A DNA stretch of 64,000 nt from Arenibacter palladensis (GCF_900129275.1 NZ_FQUX01000008.1:124001-188000); one strand, 5' to 3'. Counted from the stretch's first letter, positions 53,380 to 63,412 are shown. A program made the numbers and translations. The notes: generated from the sequence alone by a model not told the origin.

Positions 53380-54831
53380 TTAATTCTCTGATATTATTAC
53401 CGATTCAATGTTTAGGTAGTTTGCTATTTTAGCAATACTCTTTGCGTGATGCCCAATACCTAAAGCGAAATGATGGGTTGGGCCTTCTGCCATCCATTTA
53501 TACAGAAATGAACGCACATCTGGCTTAAAATGTCCACGGGTATTTGTATTTCCCGTTGGGGGGATTGCCCCTTTAATAGATTGACCTTCTGCAATCACAA
53601 ATTTGAACTTACCGTCGTAGGTAGAGTTAATTGAGAGCATTGTAATTGGTCCTTCCTTTATCTTAAATTCTACGCCAGCCCCATTACCAGGTTTCCCATG
53701 ATATTTTTTTAGACTCCTAAGAATAGGTTTTCCATCCGCAATGGAAATGTTGTGAGGTCCGTCATGGCCTACAAGAACAAAATCATCATTAAAATCTACC
53801 GGGTGAAACTCAGCAAAACTTCCTCCAATCCCTAGTCGATCCATGATTAACATGGCAATAAGAGTCTTTAGATCAGATTCGCCACACATAGGGAATCCAT
53901 TGGAAGTTAGAATTGAATTTCCTACAATTAAATTGGACATAACCCTTCTTAACTCGCTGTTTGGAGGGCCATCATAATAATAAGCCAGCCCATCTATATT
54001 TCTCTCCACAACAAACTTTTCCAAAGCAATACTCACTTTCGCCGCAATGCGCAGGTCCTCATCAATTAATTTTAGTGATATTGGATCCGAAACTGGATCT
54101 GGGGTATCGAAAAAATCCAGAATCTGTTGCTCCTTCATTTTTATTTCCTCTTCTGTCACCCTATCGTAGCAAGACATTATTTCATTCGCCTCACACTGCA
54201 CCACATGCGACCCAAAAATTGAAGTCAACATTGTGGCATCCGTATGCATATCCAACATGGCATTCAGAGGGTGGCCAATGTGTCCCAAATGAACGTTCTT
54301 AAGATCATGAAGTACTTTTGCAATACGGCAATATTCATCAATTCGTTTATCGACATGATCATCATCATACAATGTTCCAATAATCATGTCGGGTACTTTC
54401 TTCCCCATGCGGGCAGCAACGCCTGCAAATTCTGGTAACGCACAGATATCGTCATTTACCAATTGCATGTAGGTAGAAGCTTTAGAATAATCCAAAGCTT
54501 TTCTAGGCTGCATTGCCACCATAACGATCGGGATAGAAAGAGATTTTACGATAATTCCAAATGTACCCGACGTGGCATAGGTTAACATATTGCAAAAGAC
54601 AAGGTCCAGGTTGGCTGATTGAATATCCTTTAGTTTAACATAGGCCTTTTTTGGGTTATCTATCATACCGAAATCCACTATTTCCGCACCCTTATCGCTT
54701 AGTTTCTCCAATAAAACACTATGCTTTCCCATTAACTCATCCAAGAGTCCGTCAAATTGCCCCCAATAAACATCGTACCCTACTCCAAAAACACCGATAC
54801 GCTGAGGTTCCTTTTTAATATTGAATTCCAT
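53380..54831 (-). CDS. L-arabinose/L-fucose isomerase-like protein
   Basis: 483 residues, no signal peptide, similar in length to L-arabinose isomerase. Segments fit that fold: an N-terminal sugar-binding domain (VGYDVYWGQFDGL, FCNMLTYA), GHIGHPLNAMLDMHTD, CGESDLKTLIAMLIMDRLG, AEFHPVDFNDDFVLVGHDGPHN and the late THHFALGIGHHAKS. Two Glu and two His in these blocks are the likely metal ligands. It would isomerise an aldose, perhaps L-rhamnose, L-fucose or a modified deoxy sugar released by this PUL. Its distance from classical AraA and the rhamnose context make the substrate uncertain. It lies 29 bp upstream of susC, an unusual place for a cytoplasmic isomerase. Confidence 0.8.
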   Translation of the reverse strand: MEFNIKKEPQRIGVFGVGYDVYWGQFDGLLDELMGKHSVLLEKLSDKGAEIVDFGMIDNPKKAYVKLKDIQSANLDLVFCNMLTYATSGTFGIIVKSLSIPIVMVAMQPRKALDYSKASTYMQLVNDDICALPEFAGVAARMGKKVPDMIIGTLYDDDHVDKRIDEYCRIAKVLHDLKNVHLGHIGHPLNAMLDMHTDATMLTSIFGSHVVQCEANEIMSCYDRVTEEEIKMKEQQILDFFDTPDPVSDPISLKLIDEDLRIAAKVSIALEKFVVERNIDGLAYYYDGPPNSELRRVMSNLIVGNSILTSNGFPMCGESDLKTLIAMLIMDRLGIGGSFAEFHPVDFNDDFVLVGHDGPHNISIADGKPILRSLKKYHGKPGNGAGVEFKIKEGPITMLSINSTYDGKFKFVIAEGQSIKGAIPPTGNTNTRGHFKPDVRSFLYKWMAEGPTHHFALGIGHHAKSIAKIANYLNIESVIISEN

Positions 54832-54862
54832 ATAAATATAATTAACGTTTAATATTATTTAT

Positions 54863-54875
54863 TTAACGCACTAAG
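54863..54875. promoter_or_regulatory. 13-bp repeated motif, copy 1 (candidate GntR operator)
   Basis: TTAACGCACTAAG, identical to 56134-56146, lies 32 bp upstream of the isomerase gene start. Two exact 13-bp copies, both upstream of genes in the same direction and close to the GntR/UTRA regulator gene, suggest a regulator site; the binding protein is not known. Confidence 0.4.
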
Positions 54876-54894
54876 TAATTTTTTATATAAAAAA

Positions 54895-56130
54895 TTAAAT
54901 AGTGGGGATATGCCTTAACTGCCTGATTTTTGGCATCAACACCAAAAAAAGGATGAAAGCAACAGGGTACATCAGGCCCGAATAAATCCACATAGGATCA
55001 TAAGAAAACTTCTCGATTATATTCCCCATTAAAGGATTTATCAATACTGAAGATAAAGCACCTGCACTCCCGGATAGTCCGATAACAGTTGATGTAATAG
55101 ACTTTCCAAATGTATCGCTGATTGCCGTTATGTAATTGGTTATCCAAAGACCATGCGCAAAAAAGGCCACCACCATTATAACAATCACCCATTCTTCGGA
55201 GGGCATATACTTAACAAATAGAGCGGATAAGGTCAGAATTGCCGCAACGCCCATTACCCCTTTTCTGGCCCAGTCCAGACTCCCGGTACTTCTAAAAACT
55301 TTATCTGAAAAGAAACCTCCCAACATATTGGAAATCCCCAAGGCCAAAAATGGAATCCAAAAAAGTTCACCAATCTTTTCCAGGTCGACACCTCTTGAAT
55401 CACTTAAGTATTTTGGAATCCAAAACATATAAAAATAAAAGATCGGATCCAAAATAAACCGGATAAGTATAAAAATCCAAACCTCTTTTATTTTCAATAT
55501 CTTGCCAACAGAACGAAAAGTTTCCGCCCAAGACTTAACCTCCTTCAAATCACGCTTTGCTTTAGCCTTGTTCTTTGGGAGCAAGAACCACACCAGCACC
55601 CATAACAACCCAAAAATACCAGTAACCAAAAATACACCACGCCAACCAATAGTCCCGATAAGATATACGCATAAAGGTGGTGCAGCTACAGCCCCAAGGG
55701 CCGAACCCCCAATGGCGATTCCATTGGCTAGAGCCTGCTTTTTCTTTGGAACCCATTCCACTACCGCCTTAATAGCACCTGGAAAAGCACCGCCTTCTCC
55801 CAATCCCAGAAAAAAGCGATATATCCCAAAATGAAAAGCATTTGTAGCAACGCTATGAAGAGCTGTGGCCAAAGACCAAATACCAACGGAGTAACCAAGC
55901 CCTTTACGGCTTCCAAACCGATCTATTAAAATCCCCCCTAAGGTAAACATTATCGCATAGCTTACTAAAAATCCTGTATTGATGAAACCATAATCCGTAT
56001 CCGAAATTGGAAAGTCTTCTCTGATTCTAATTATAGAAACAGACAAAACTTGTCTATCCAAGAAACTTAGCGCAGTTGCCAAGAATGCCATAAACACAAC
56101 TATCCAATAAACATTTTTTTGCTTAAACAT
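54895..56130 (-). CDS. MFS transporter, anion:cation symporter family (ExuT-like)
   Basis: 411 residues with 12 predicted helices. The signature LSFLDRQVLSVSI in helix 1, DRFGSRKG in the 2-3 loop and RFFLGLGEGGAFPGAIKAVVEW in helix 4 place it in the ACS family with hexuronate transporters. It is the first gene of the PUL operon, divergent from the GntR/UTRA gene (107 bp apart). It probably imports the sugar or sugar acid that the isomerase-like enzyme uses. A hexuronate substrate would point to a uronic acid as well as rhamnose in the target glycan, but this is inference. Confidence 0.88.
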   Translation of the reverse strand: MFKQKNVYWIVVFMAFLATALSFLDRQVLSVSIIRIREDFPISDTDYGFINTGFLVSYAIMFTLGGILIDRFGSRKGLGYSVGIWSLATALHSVATNAFHFGIYRFFLGLGEGGAFPGAIKAVVEWVPKKKQALANGIAIGGSALGAVAAPPLCVYLIGTIGWRGVFLVTGIFGLLWVLVWFLLPKNKAKAKRDLKEVKSWAETFRSVGKILKIKEVWIFILIRFILDPIFYFYMFWIPKYLSDSRGVDLEKIGELFWIPFLALGISNMLGGFFSDKVFRSTGSLDWARKGVMGVAAILTLSALFVKYMPSEEWVIVIMVVAFFAHGLWITNYITAISDTFGKSITSTVIGLSGSAGALSSVLINPLMGNIIEKFSYDPMWIYSGLMYPVAFILFLVLMPKIRQLRHIPTI

Positions 56131-56133
56131 AAC

Positions 56134-56146
56134 TTAACGCACTAAG
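56134..56146. promoter_or_regulatory. 13-bp repeated motif, copy 2 (candidate GntR operator)
   Basis: The second exact copy of TTAACGCACTAAG, 4 bp from the start of the MFS gene, in the divergent region shared with the GntR/UTRA gene. The same region also contains an inverted repeat, CAAAATT and AATTTTG separated by eight bases (about 56187-56208), which is an alternative operator candidate. Confidence 0.4.
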
Positions 56147-56237
56147 ATTTATTAACAACAAATATAACTATATTTTGCATATATCAAAATTTTATTGATA
56201 ATTTTGTAAGTATATCCCAAATAAATGAAACTAGATT

Positions 56238-57002
56238 ATGAAAAATGCAACCCCCAAGTATATTAGCATCAGTAAGGAACTAATCCAAAAAATAGAATCC
56301 GGCGAATATCAGCCTGGAGATAAAATTCCTTCTGAAAACGAATTGATTGAGATGTACTCTGTCAGCAACACTACCGCTAGAAAGAGCCTACTTGAAGTTG
56401 AACTTAGAGGGTGGGCCAATCGTATCAGAGGCAAGGGAACTTATGTTCTAAACCGTTTCGAAGATAAGCATATAACCAGAGTTTTAGGTGCCTTTGATGC
56501 CGTAAAGGAAAGTTTCAATACGAAACTGGTACAGGAAGGTTTTAAACCCAAAAATGTAATTATAGAAAAGGTAGTCATGGACGAGGGAATTTCTACAAAT
56601 ATCAATAACAAGCATTATATAATGAATGGTCCAATATTAAAAATTCACCGTCTACGATATGCCGATGAAATTTTACTTAAAGACGAAACTAGGTACATTT
56701 CTATGACCCTCTGCCCGAAAATAAACATTCGGGATTTTGAAGGAATCTCATTAATAACAGCCTATGAAAAGGAATATAATCTAAAATTGACCAATGTTGA
56801 ACGTACTTTAGGAAATACCATTTTAACTCCAAATGAGGAAAAAAACAACTTCGAAAATGAAGTGCCTATGGCTGCTTTTGTTCTGGATGGTGCCGTTTTT
56901 TGTGAACCTGATCAAATTGTAGAAATAGAGCATTCTTACTATAGAGGAGATAAATATAAGTTTGCAGTTGTTGCCAAGCCGCAACTAACACTTGAAAAAT
57001 AG
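56238..57002 (+). CDS. GntR/HutC family regulator with UTRA domain
   Basis: 254 residues. The winged helix-turn-helix covers about 8-75 (LIQKIESGEYQPGDKIPSEN, YSVSNTTARKSLLEV, GKGTYVL), followed by a UTRA ligand-binding domain (residues 95-250) ending EIEHSYYRGDKYKFAVVA, the classic UTRA finish. Such regulators usually repress and are released by a sugar phosphate or small metabolite. It is divergent from the MFS gene that heads the PUL operon, the usual arrangement for a local repressor. It differs from the LacI-type GntR protein at the other end of the island, so the PUL may respond to two signals. Confidence 0.92.
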   Translation: MKNATPKYISISKELIQKIESGEYQPGDKIPSENELIEMYSVSNTTARKSLLEVELRGWANRIRGKGTYVLNRFEDKHITRVLGAFDAVKESFNTKLVQEGFKPKNVIIEKVVMDEGISTNINNKHYIMNGPILKIHRLRYADEILLKDETRYISMTLCPKINIRDFEGISLITAYEKEYNLKLTNVERTLGNTILTPNEEKNNFENEVPMAAFVLDGAVFCEPDQIVEIEHSYYRGDKYKFAVVAKPQLTLEK

Positions 57003-57538
57003 AACTACCTATTATGATAATACATTGACTAATAGCAGCCTCTGCATAAAGTATAGTTGCATTGAGCAATTGGGCTTATAGTACTCGGGAAATGATAGCT
57101 GAAGTAATGATTTTTTAACACAACCATAAGACCCACAGAAGCAATATTATTAAATATACCTCTTATGTTATATGCAACCTGAAAACAATACAGGATGAAT
57201 TCCAAACTGAATTTCAAATTGCGAACTATACACTCCTGGACAGGTATTTAGGGTCTCTATTGCGCCTAGAAATTGGCGTATTTCATTCCCCCGATTTATA
57301 TCGTATCGGCAACCACGAACATTGTATGTCTAGAATTTATGACCCCCTGCTTTTTGAATTGTCAACCATTTATACATTGAAAAAAGAATATGTACAAATA
57401 ACTAATTATCAGCAATTTACAAAGTACTCAATTATATATCTAAGCCGTATTATTCTATCGATTTAAAAAAAGTGAGCCTTTTCTGAGCGTTTTGTAAAAC
57501 CAAAAAGGCTTCCAATCTCTCGGAAGCCTTGTATTTAT
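57003..57538. other. Intergenic region at the right island end
   Basis: No gene is supported. The first 340 bp show nothing I recognise. From 57341 it is the right copy of the island-end direct repeat, including the terminator of the tRNA gene (57505-57530). Confidence 0.55.

Positions 57539-57557
<19 letters not shown>
57341..57557. repeat. Imperfect direct repeat, right copy (island end)
   Basis: It aligns with 26574-26793 over about 220 bp and runs into the 3' end of the intact tRNA-Arg gene. Here the tRNA terminator stem is complete, so this copy has been kept in use. It also contains the GTGAGCC word near 57472, found again next to the integrase. Confidence 0.75.
57505..57530 (-). terminator. 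tRNA-Arg terminator
   Basis: AAGGCTTCC (57505-57513) and GGAAGCCTT (57522-57530) form a nine-pair stem with an eight-base loop; on the minus strand it is followed by a T run. It lies 9 bp downstream of the tRNA 3' end. Confidence 0.8.
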
Positions 57558-57615
<58 letters not shown>

Positions 57616-57949
57616 ATTCACTAATTATGACAAGTTCTGTCTTTAGCGGCTGCAAATATACAATTATCATTAATTACTGCGCAACTTAATTCATAAAAAA
57701 AATCCCTTTCCGTTGCAACAACAAATTCGGCAGTTAGGTATCCCTAATAATGGTATGTCGGAAAACTTAGGCCGACACTTATTAATATTAACCCATATTT
57801 TAGTTGGACATTATTATTTTTCTAAAATACTTATTCATGTAATTACATATTTTAATATCAAATACAGATTTTAATAAATATTATTCATAAGTTAATACCT
57901 TCATTGCGATTGGACATAGAATTATCCCTAGAAATAACGTAATCATCAT
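57616..57949. other. Promoter region of the HTCS gene and tRNA
   Basis: No gene is seen in these 334 bp. The region separates the tRNA promoter (leftward) from the HTCS gene (rightward). An imperfect inverted repeat, GTCGG and CCGAC around an AAAACTTAGG-type centre near 57758-57776, could be a regulator site. The region 1 operator is not present. Confidence 0.4.
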
Positions 57950-60900
57950 ATGATTCCAAATTACATACGAGTTTTTATAAACTACGTCTTACTTATTTCT
58001 TGTTTCTCTGTTCAATCCCAAAAACAGGTCACCTTTCGTCCATTATCCGTAAAAGACGGATTGTCTCAAAACTCGGCCATTTCAATAACCCAAGACCGAA
58101 CAGGGTTTTTATGGATCGCTACACAGGACGGTCTCAACAAATATGATAGCAGAAGTTTTGAAAAGTACAAACAGTACTTTAAGGACATTACCAACCCAAC
58201 ATATAGTAAATTGGGAAAGGTATTTGTAGATAGCAAAGATGAATTATGGATCATTCCCATATCGCAAATACCACACAAATTAAATAAGGACAACAACTCT
58301 TTTGAACCCCTTAACGGAATTGAAGATGCCAGTACCATCTTTGAAGACCAACAAAAAAACATTTGGTTCGGGAGTTATTCCACCGGATTATACAAACTAT
58401 CGTTCCAAACCAAAAAAATAGAACATATAATTGATCCGGGTAAAGTAAGTGGCATAAACGCCATTACCCAAGACCGCTCCGGTAATCTTTGGCTTAGTTG
58501 CGAAAAATATATAATACAAATAGATCCTCAACAGCCAGAAAATATACATTATCATTATCCCGATGGCAATAAAAATTCCATTTCCAATTATAGCTTTATT
58601 CTTTTTGACCATGAAAACAATCAATGGGTAGGGACTTTTGGCGAAGGTGTTTGGTACAGGGAATCCAAGGACAACTCGTATAAGCGTCCGGATATTTTTA
58701 TTGAAGATTTAAAAAATAGCCTTAATACGATTTATGTGCTCACCATGTTACTGGACTCCTTAAATCAGTTGTGGATAGGCACCTATGGCGACGGACTTTT
58801 TAAAATTGACATTGCCCAAAGTCAATTAAACCAATATTTACCTGAAAAACACAACCCCAGAACCATTCAGTACAAAGACATCCTAAGTATTTACGAGGAT
58901 TATACAGGTACCATTTGGTTTGGCACCGATGGTGCAGGGCTAAACTATTATGACCCCTTCTTGGAAAAATTCAACTCCGTAATCAACTTTCAAACCCCGG
59001 AGAATATTAATATAGATGTGGTAAGATCCATAACCTTGGATGTGCAAAACAATGTTTGGATAGGGACTAGTGGCAAAGGCCTGTCCAGGTTCTCGCCCAA
59101 AAAAAATGAATGGTACACCTATCAGACCGATAATAAAAAGGGACTTAGATCCAATAGAATTATGAGCCTGCTCAGCGATAATGATGGGGATCTATGGATT
59201 GGCACCCAAGAGGGTGGACTACACATTATGGATATCAACGAGAATATCATGGAATATCCAAAGCTCAAAAATCTTGAAAATGTTACCGTTTGGTGCCTAC
59301 AGAAAGACACCGATGACAATACCTGGGTAGGTACCAGGGAGAGTGGACTTTTTAAGGTAAATAAAAACAAGGGCATCCTAAAATCGTATAAAAAAAACGA
59401 CACCGCTAACGGACTTCCTTCCAACAATATCAGGGCAATTGCCCAAGAAGCCGGTCAATGGATATGGGTAGGCACCCAGGACGATGGAATTTGCAAGATA
59501 AACCTTAAGACCAATGAAATTAAAGTGTATAGAAATGAGCCTGGAAATACGAATTCCTTGGCCAGTAATCAGATAAAATCCCTGTACTACGACAATAAGG
59601 GAATCCTGTGGATCGGCACCAACGGCAATGGCCTGTGTGCCTTTGATATTGTAAATGAGCAATTCTATAACTACACCGTAAAAGAAGGGCTGGCCAATGA
59701 CGTGGTTTATGCCGTTTTGCCTGATGAACAAAATAATTTATGGTTAAGTTCCAATAGGGGCATTACCAAATTTTACGTACCGGAAAAACTGGATTCGACC
59801 CCTAAAATCGTCAATTACACCAATTATGACGGACTTGCCACGGAATTTAATACCGGGGCCTATTTTAAGGCGAGAAATGGCAACCTGTATTTTGGAGGAT
59901 TGGAAGGCTATTACTGGTTTAACCCTTCGGACATCGAAATAAGTACCGTACTTCCAAAAACGGTCATCACCAAGTTTGAAGTTTTTAACACGGTAAATCC
60001 CCTAATTCCCAATGTAAAGCTCAACTATAAGGAAAACACCGTTGCTTTTTCATTTGCCAGTTTACAATACTCCCTTCCTATTAAAAATCAATATCAATTT
60101 AAACTTGAGGGTTACGATGCCGATTGGACCTTGTCCGGTAACGAGAATAGCGCAAGATATACCAATTTACCCCCCGGCAACTACACTTTTAAGGTTGTAT
60201 CCAGTAATTATGATGGGGTCTGGAACAACAGGGAGGACTCCTATAGCTTTATTATCAATAAACCTTGGTACCTGACCAATAGTGCAATTCTAATTTACCT
60301 ATTGCTATTTTTTGCTACTATCTATTTAATATACCGATATTTTAAATGGAGGTGGAATATGCAAATGCAATTAAAATTTGAACGCCAAGAAACCATAAGA
60401 TTTAAGGAATTGAACGATTTTAAAGCAAAATTATACTCCAATATTTCCCATGAGTTTAGAACACCTTTGACCTTAATTAACGGGCCCATTAAAAAACAGC
60501 TGGAAAACAATCTAAAGCCCGATTTAAAAAAGGACTTGATGCTGGTAGATAAAAATACCAAAAGGCTTCTGAATTTAGTGAATCAAATGATGGAATTGAA
60601 CAAATTGGATACCGGTTCCCTGAAGCTAAATCCAGAAAAAATCCATTTGGGAGGCTTTATCCTGTCTCTTCTGGAACCCTTTGAATATCTCGCCAAAAAC
60701 CAGCATCTAATTTTCTCCCACACTGTGGGCCCTATGTCCATCACTTTATTTGACCCCGATATTATGGAAAAGATTGTAGGCAATCTTTTGGGTAATGCCA
60801 TTAAGTACACTTCAGAGGGTGGCCATATCGACTTTAAGGCTGTGGTATCGGAAACCGATCGCTTAATAATAAATGTATCCAACGATATAGACAACATTAT

Positions 60901-61900
60901 AGAAAAAGATACCAATAAACTATTTGAGAGATTCTTTCAGGCCAGTCCTACAAACGAAGGTACAGGAATTGGACTGTCCTTGGTCAAGGAATTGGTGGAA
61001 CACCTTAAAGGAACCGTAAACGCTTCATACTCCCAGGATCATAAAAAAATATTCTTTAATCTAGAAATGCCTATACATCCAATCAAAGATGAGGAAATTC
61101 CCGAAGAAGAAGTTACACCAATAAGTGATGCAGAAACCATCACCAAGAAAACCAATGAGGCACAGCCCCTAATATTATTGGTAGAAGACAATGTATCCCT
61201 ATTGAATTTTATGACTTCCCTTTTGGAGGACAAATACAAGGTCATTGCTTCCAAAGATGGTGTGGAAGGAGTACAATTGGCCCTCAAAAAGATTCCCGAT
61301 CTTATAATCACAGATCTTATGATGCCCAAATTAAATGGAATAGAACTTTGCAGCCAATTAAAAAGCGATGAAAAAACATCCCATATCCCGATCATAATGC
61401 TAACCGGGAAAACCGATCCGGAAAACGAAATTGCCGGCTTGCAAAGTGGTGTAGATGAATACATGATAAAGCCATTTAACCCGAAGACCTTTCAAATAAG
61501 AATAGAGAACATTTTAACAACTAGAAAAAAACTCAGGGCACATTACAACAAAGAGAATGTGTTTAAGCCCAAGGACATTGCCTTTACCTCTACCGATGAA
61601 AAATTCCTAATTAAGGTTGAAGATATCCTGAATAAGTATTTACAGGATACTGATTTTTCCGCAGAAAAGTTCAGCCAACTTCTAGGAATGAGCAGAATGC
61701 AGTTACACAGAAAATTAATTGCCCTGACCGGACACAACACTACCGCATTTATACGTCTGGAAAGATTAAAACAAGCACAAAAACTTCTGGAAAAACCAGG
61801 ATTAACCGTGGCTGAAGTTGCTTATGCCACCGGATTTAATAGTCCGTCATATTTTATAAAATGCTATAAAAAAACCTTCGGAAAAACTCCTACGTCCTAG
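57950..61900 (+). CDS. Hybrid two-component system sensor/regulator (HTCS)
   Basis: 1316 residues in the standard PUL-regulator order. A signal peptide (to about 24) is followed by a periplasmic double propeller of repeated two-component-propeller motifs (GLSQNSAISITQDRTGFLWIATQ and many WIGT repeats, about 30-690). Then come a Y_Y_Y domain (about 690-770), one membrane helix (about 777-800), a histidine kinase with His834 in ISHEFRTP, an ATPase domain with NAIKYTSEGG and GTGIGLSLVKE, a receiver with Asp1122 in LIITDLMMP, and a C-terminal AraC-type DNA-binding domain (about 1215-1316). It senses an oligosaccharide in the periplasm and activates PUL genes. It lies just outside the island; no susCD neighbours it on the right, so its target is unclear. 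Confidence 0.95.
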   Translation: MIPNYIRVFINYVLLISCFSVQSQKQVTFRPLSVKDGLSQNSAISITQDRTGFLWIATQDGLNKYDSRSFEKYKQYFKDITNPTYSKLGKVFVDSKDELWIIPISQIPHKLNKDNNSFEPLNGIEDASTIFEDQQKNIWFGSYSTGLYKLSFQTKKIEHIIDPGKVSGINAITQDRSGNLWLSCEKYIIQIDPQQPENIHYHYPDGNKNSISNYSFILFDHENNQWVGTFGEGVWYRESKDNSYKRPDIFIEDLKNSLNTIYVLTMLLDSLNQLWIGTYGDGLFKIDIAQSQLNQYLPEKHNPRTIQYKDILSIYEDYTGTIWFGTDGAGLNYYDPFLEKFNSVINFQTPENINIDVVRSITLDVQNNVWIGTSGKGLSRFSPKKNEWYTYQTDNKKGLRSNRIMSLLSDNDGDLWIGTQEGGLHIMDINENIMEYPKLKNLENVTVWCLQKDTDDNTWVGTRESGLFKVNKNKGILKSYKKNDTANGLPSNNIRAIAQEAGQWIWVGTQDDGICKINLKTNEIKVYRNEPGNTNSLASNQIKSLYYDNKGILWIGTNGNGLCAFDIVNEQFYNYTVKEGLANDVVYAVLPDEQNNLWLSSNRGITKFYVPEKLDSTPKIVNYTNYDGLATEFNTGAYFKARNGNLYFGGLEGYYWFNPSDIEISTVLPKTVITKFEVFNTVNPLIPNVKLNYKENTVAFSFASLQYSLPIKNQYQFKLEGYDADWTLSGNENSARYTNLPPGNYTFKVVSSNYDGVWNNREDSYSFIINKPWYLTNSAILIYLLLFFATIYLIYRYFKWRWNMQMQLKFERQETIRFKELNDFKAKLYSNISHEFRTPLTLINGPIKKQLENNLKPDLKKDLMLVDKNTKRLLNLVNQMMELNKLDTGSLKLNPEKIHLGGFILSLLEPFEYLAKNQHLIFSHTVGPMSITLFDPDIMEKIVGNLLGNAIKYTSEGGHIDFKAVVSETDRLIINVSNDIDNIIEKDTNKLFERFFQASPTNEGTGIGLSLVKELVEHLKGTVNASYSQDHKKIFFNLEMPIHPIKDEEIPEEEVTPISDAETITKKTNEAQPLILLVEDNVSLLNFMTSLLEDKYKVIASKDGVEGVQLALKKIPDLIITDLMMPKLNGIELCSQLKSDEKTSHIPIIMLTGKTDPENEIAGLQSGVDEYMIKPFNPKTFQIRIENILTTRKKLRAHYNKENVFKPKDIAFTSTDEKFLIKVEDILNKYLQDTDFSAEKFSQLLGMSRMQLHRKLIALTGHNTTAFIRLERLKQAQKLLEKPGLTVAEVAYATGFNSPSYFIKCYKKTFGKTPTS

Positions 61901-62041
61901 ATCCACAGGGTTGCAACATCAAAAAGAGTTACATCTGTACCATCTTATGTTACATTTAACTCACTGTTTTCCATACATATAATAGAAATTTGATTCAACG
62001 ATCATTAGATCAAATTATAATCTTCTAATATATAGTATGAA

Positions 62042-63391
62042 ATGAAAATAATAAACTTAGGTGCCAGCTTATCCATTTTTCTATTCCTTTTTTGCATAGG
62101 CACCCACAATTGCCATGGCCAATTCCTTAAAAAATTGGGGCAACGGGCAGAAAATGCAGCAGAAGAAGCTGTTCTTAGAAAATCTGAACAAAAAGTTACG
62201 CGTGAAACTGAAAAAGCCATGGACACCATTTTAGATGGTAATAAAGGTACAAAGCAGCAAAAGAAGTCCAAGTCCCAGGAGACACAAAATGATGCCAATG
62301 CCTCTGTTGAAGGCGATGATGGACAAACACCACAAAAATCAGAATCCAATACCAATGTTTTAAAACAAAGTGAATTCGGGGTGTATAGTAATTTCACCTT
62401 TATACCAGGCAACAAACTTCTGTTCTATGATGATTTTACGGCTGACGCCTTGGGAGATTTTCCTGCAAATTGGGAAACTGGAGGCTCTGGAGAAGTTGTT
62501 AATACAAATGTTTCCGAAAGCAAATGGCTCTCCCTTATTAGAAGGTCGGGATACATGCCAAGCATGGAGGACAAACTACCTGAAAACTATACCATTGAAT
62601 TTGATTTATCCAATAATGGATATGGTTCCGGAAAGCCTATTAGTAAAATACACTTTGCGTTCTTAACCAAAAAGGCCTATTCCATGGATGCCGGAGGCAC
62701 TTTGGCAGAGATAGAAATCCTTCTCTCCCCAAATGGTTTTAATGTAAGAAGCGTATCTAATTTTGGGGGCGAAGTGGACGTAAAAATTGGAAATGAAATT
62801 GACAGGGAAATACCTGAATATTTAAACAATACGGTCCATATTTCCATTGCCGTAAACAAAAAAAGGTTGCGGATGTGGGTGAACGAGGAAAAAATGGTGG
62901 ATTCCCCTAATTTAATACAGGCCAATATTGGTAAATATTTTATAATCCAGGCGATGGACGTATTACCGGAAAAAGGCCATTTTGTAGGCATCTCCAACTT
63001 CAAAATTGCTGAATCCACGGAAGACCTGCGGTCTTTATTACTCAAAAATGGAAAATTCAGTACAACAGGAATCTATTTTGATACTGCCGCATCCACAGTA
63101 AAGAAGGAGTCTTACGGAATACTCTTGGACATCGCCAATATGCTTCGCGATAACAAGGATATCAACCTACAAATAATAGGACATACTGATAATCAAGGGG
63201 AAGAAAATTACAACCAGACACTATCCGAGAGTAGAGCTGCAGCTGTGAAGCAAATTCTAATTGAAGAGTTTGAAATAGATGAGGCCCGATTGCAATTTAT
63301 GGGCAAGGGCGAAACAGAAGCTGTAGATGACAATACCACAGAAAAAGGCAGGGCCAATAATAGAAGAGTAGAATTTATAAAAATCAATTAA
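62042..63391 (+). CDS. OmpA-domain outer-membrane protein
   Basis: 449 residues with a signal peptide (MKIINLGASLSIFLFLFCIG to HGQ). A charged, probably helical segment (about 30-110, rich in Glu, Lys and Gln) is followed by a beta-sandwich-like middle (LLFYDDFTADALGDFPANWE to FVGISNFKIAE; about 128-325), and an OmpA/MotB peptidoglycan-binding domain at the end (IYFDTAASTVKKESYG, IIGHTDNQGEENYNQTLSESRA, KGRANNRRVEFIKI). It is likely attached to the outer membrane and cell wall. It is 142 bp after the HTCS gene and unrelated to it in type, probably chromosomal background. Confidence 0.85.
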   Translation: MKIINLGASLSIFLFLFCIGTHNCHGQFLKKLGQRAENAAEEAVLRKSEQKVTRETEKAMDTILDGNKGTKQQKKSKSQETQNDANASVEGDDGQTPQKSESNTNVLKQSEFGVYSNFTFIPGNKLLFYDDFTADALGDFPANWETGGSGEVVNTNVSESKWLSLIRRSGYMPSMEDKLPENYTIEFDLSNNGYGSGKPISKIHFAFLTKKAYSMDAGGTLAEIEILLSPNGFNVRSVSNFGGEVDVKIGNEIDREIPEYLNNTVHISIAVNKKRLRMWVNEEKMVDSPNLIQANIGKYFIIQAMDVLPEKGHFVGISNFKIAESTEDLRSLLLKNGKFSTTGIYFDTAASTVKKESYGILLDIANMLRDNKDINLQIIGHTDNQGEENYNQTLSESRAAAVKQILIEEFEIDEARLQFMGKGETEAVDDNTTEKGRANNRRVEFIKIN

Positions 63392-63412
63392 AAAAATCCA
63401 AAACAAAGAATC

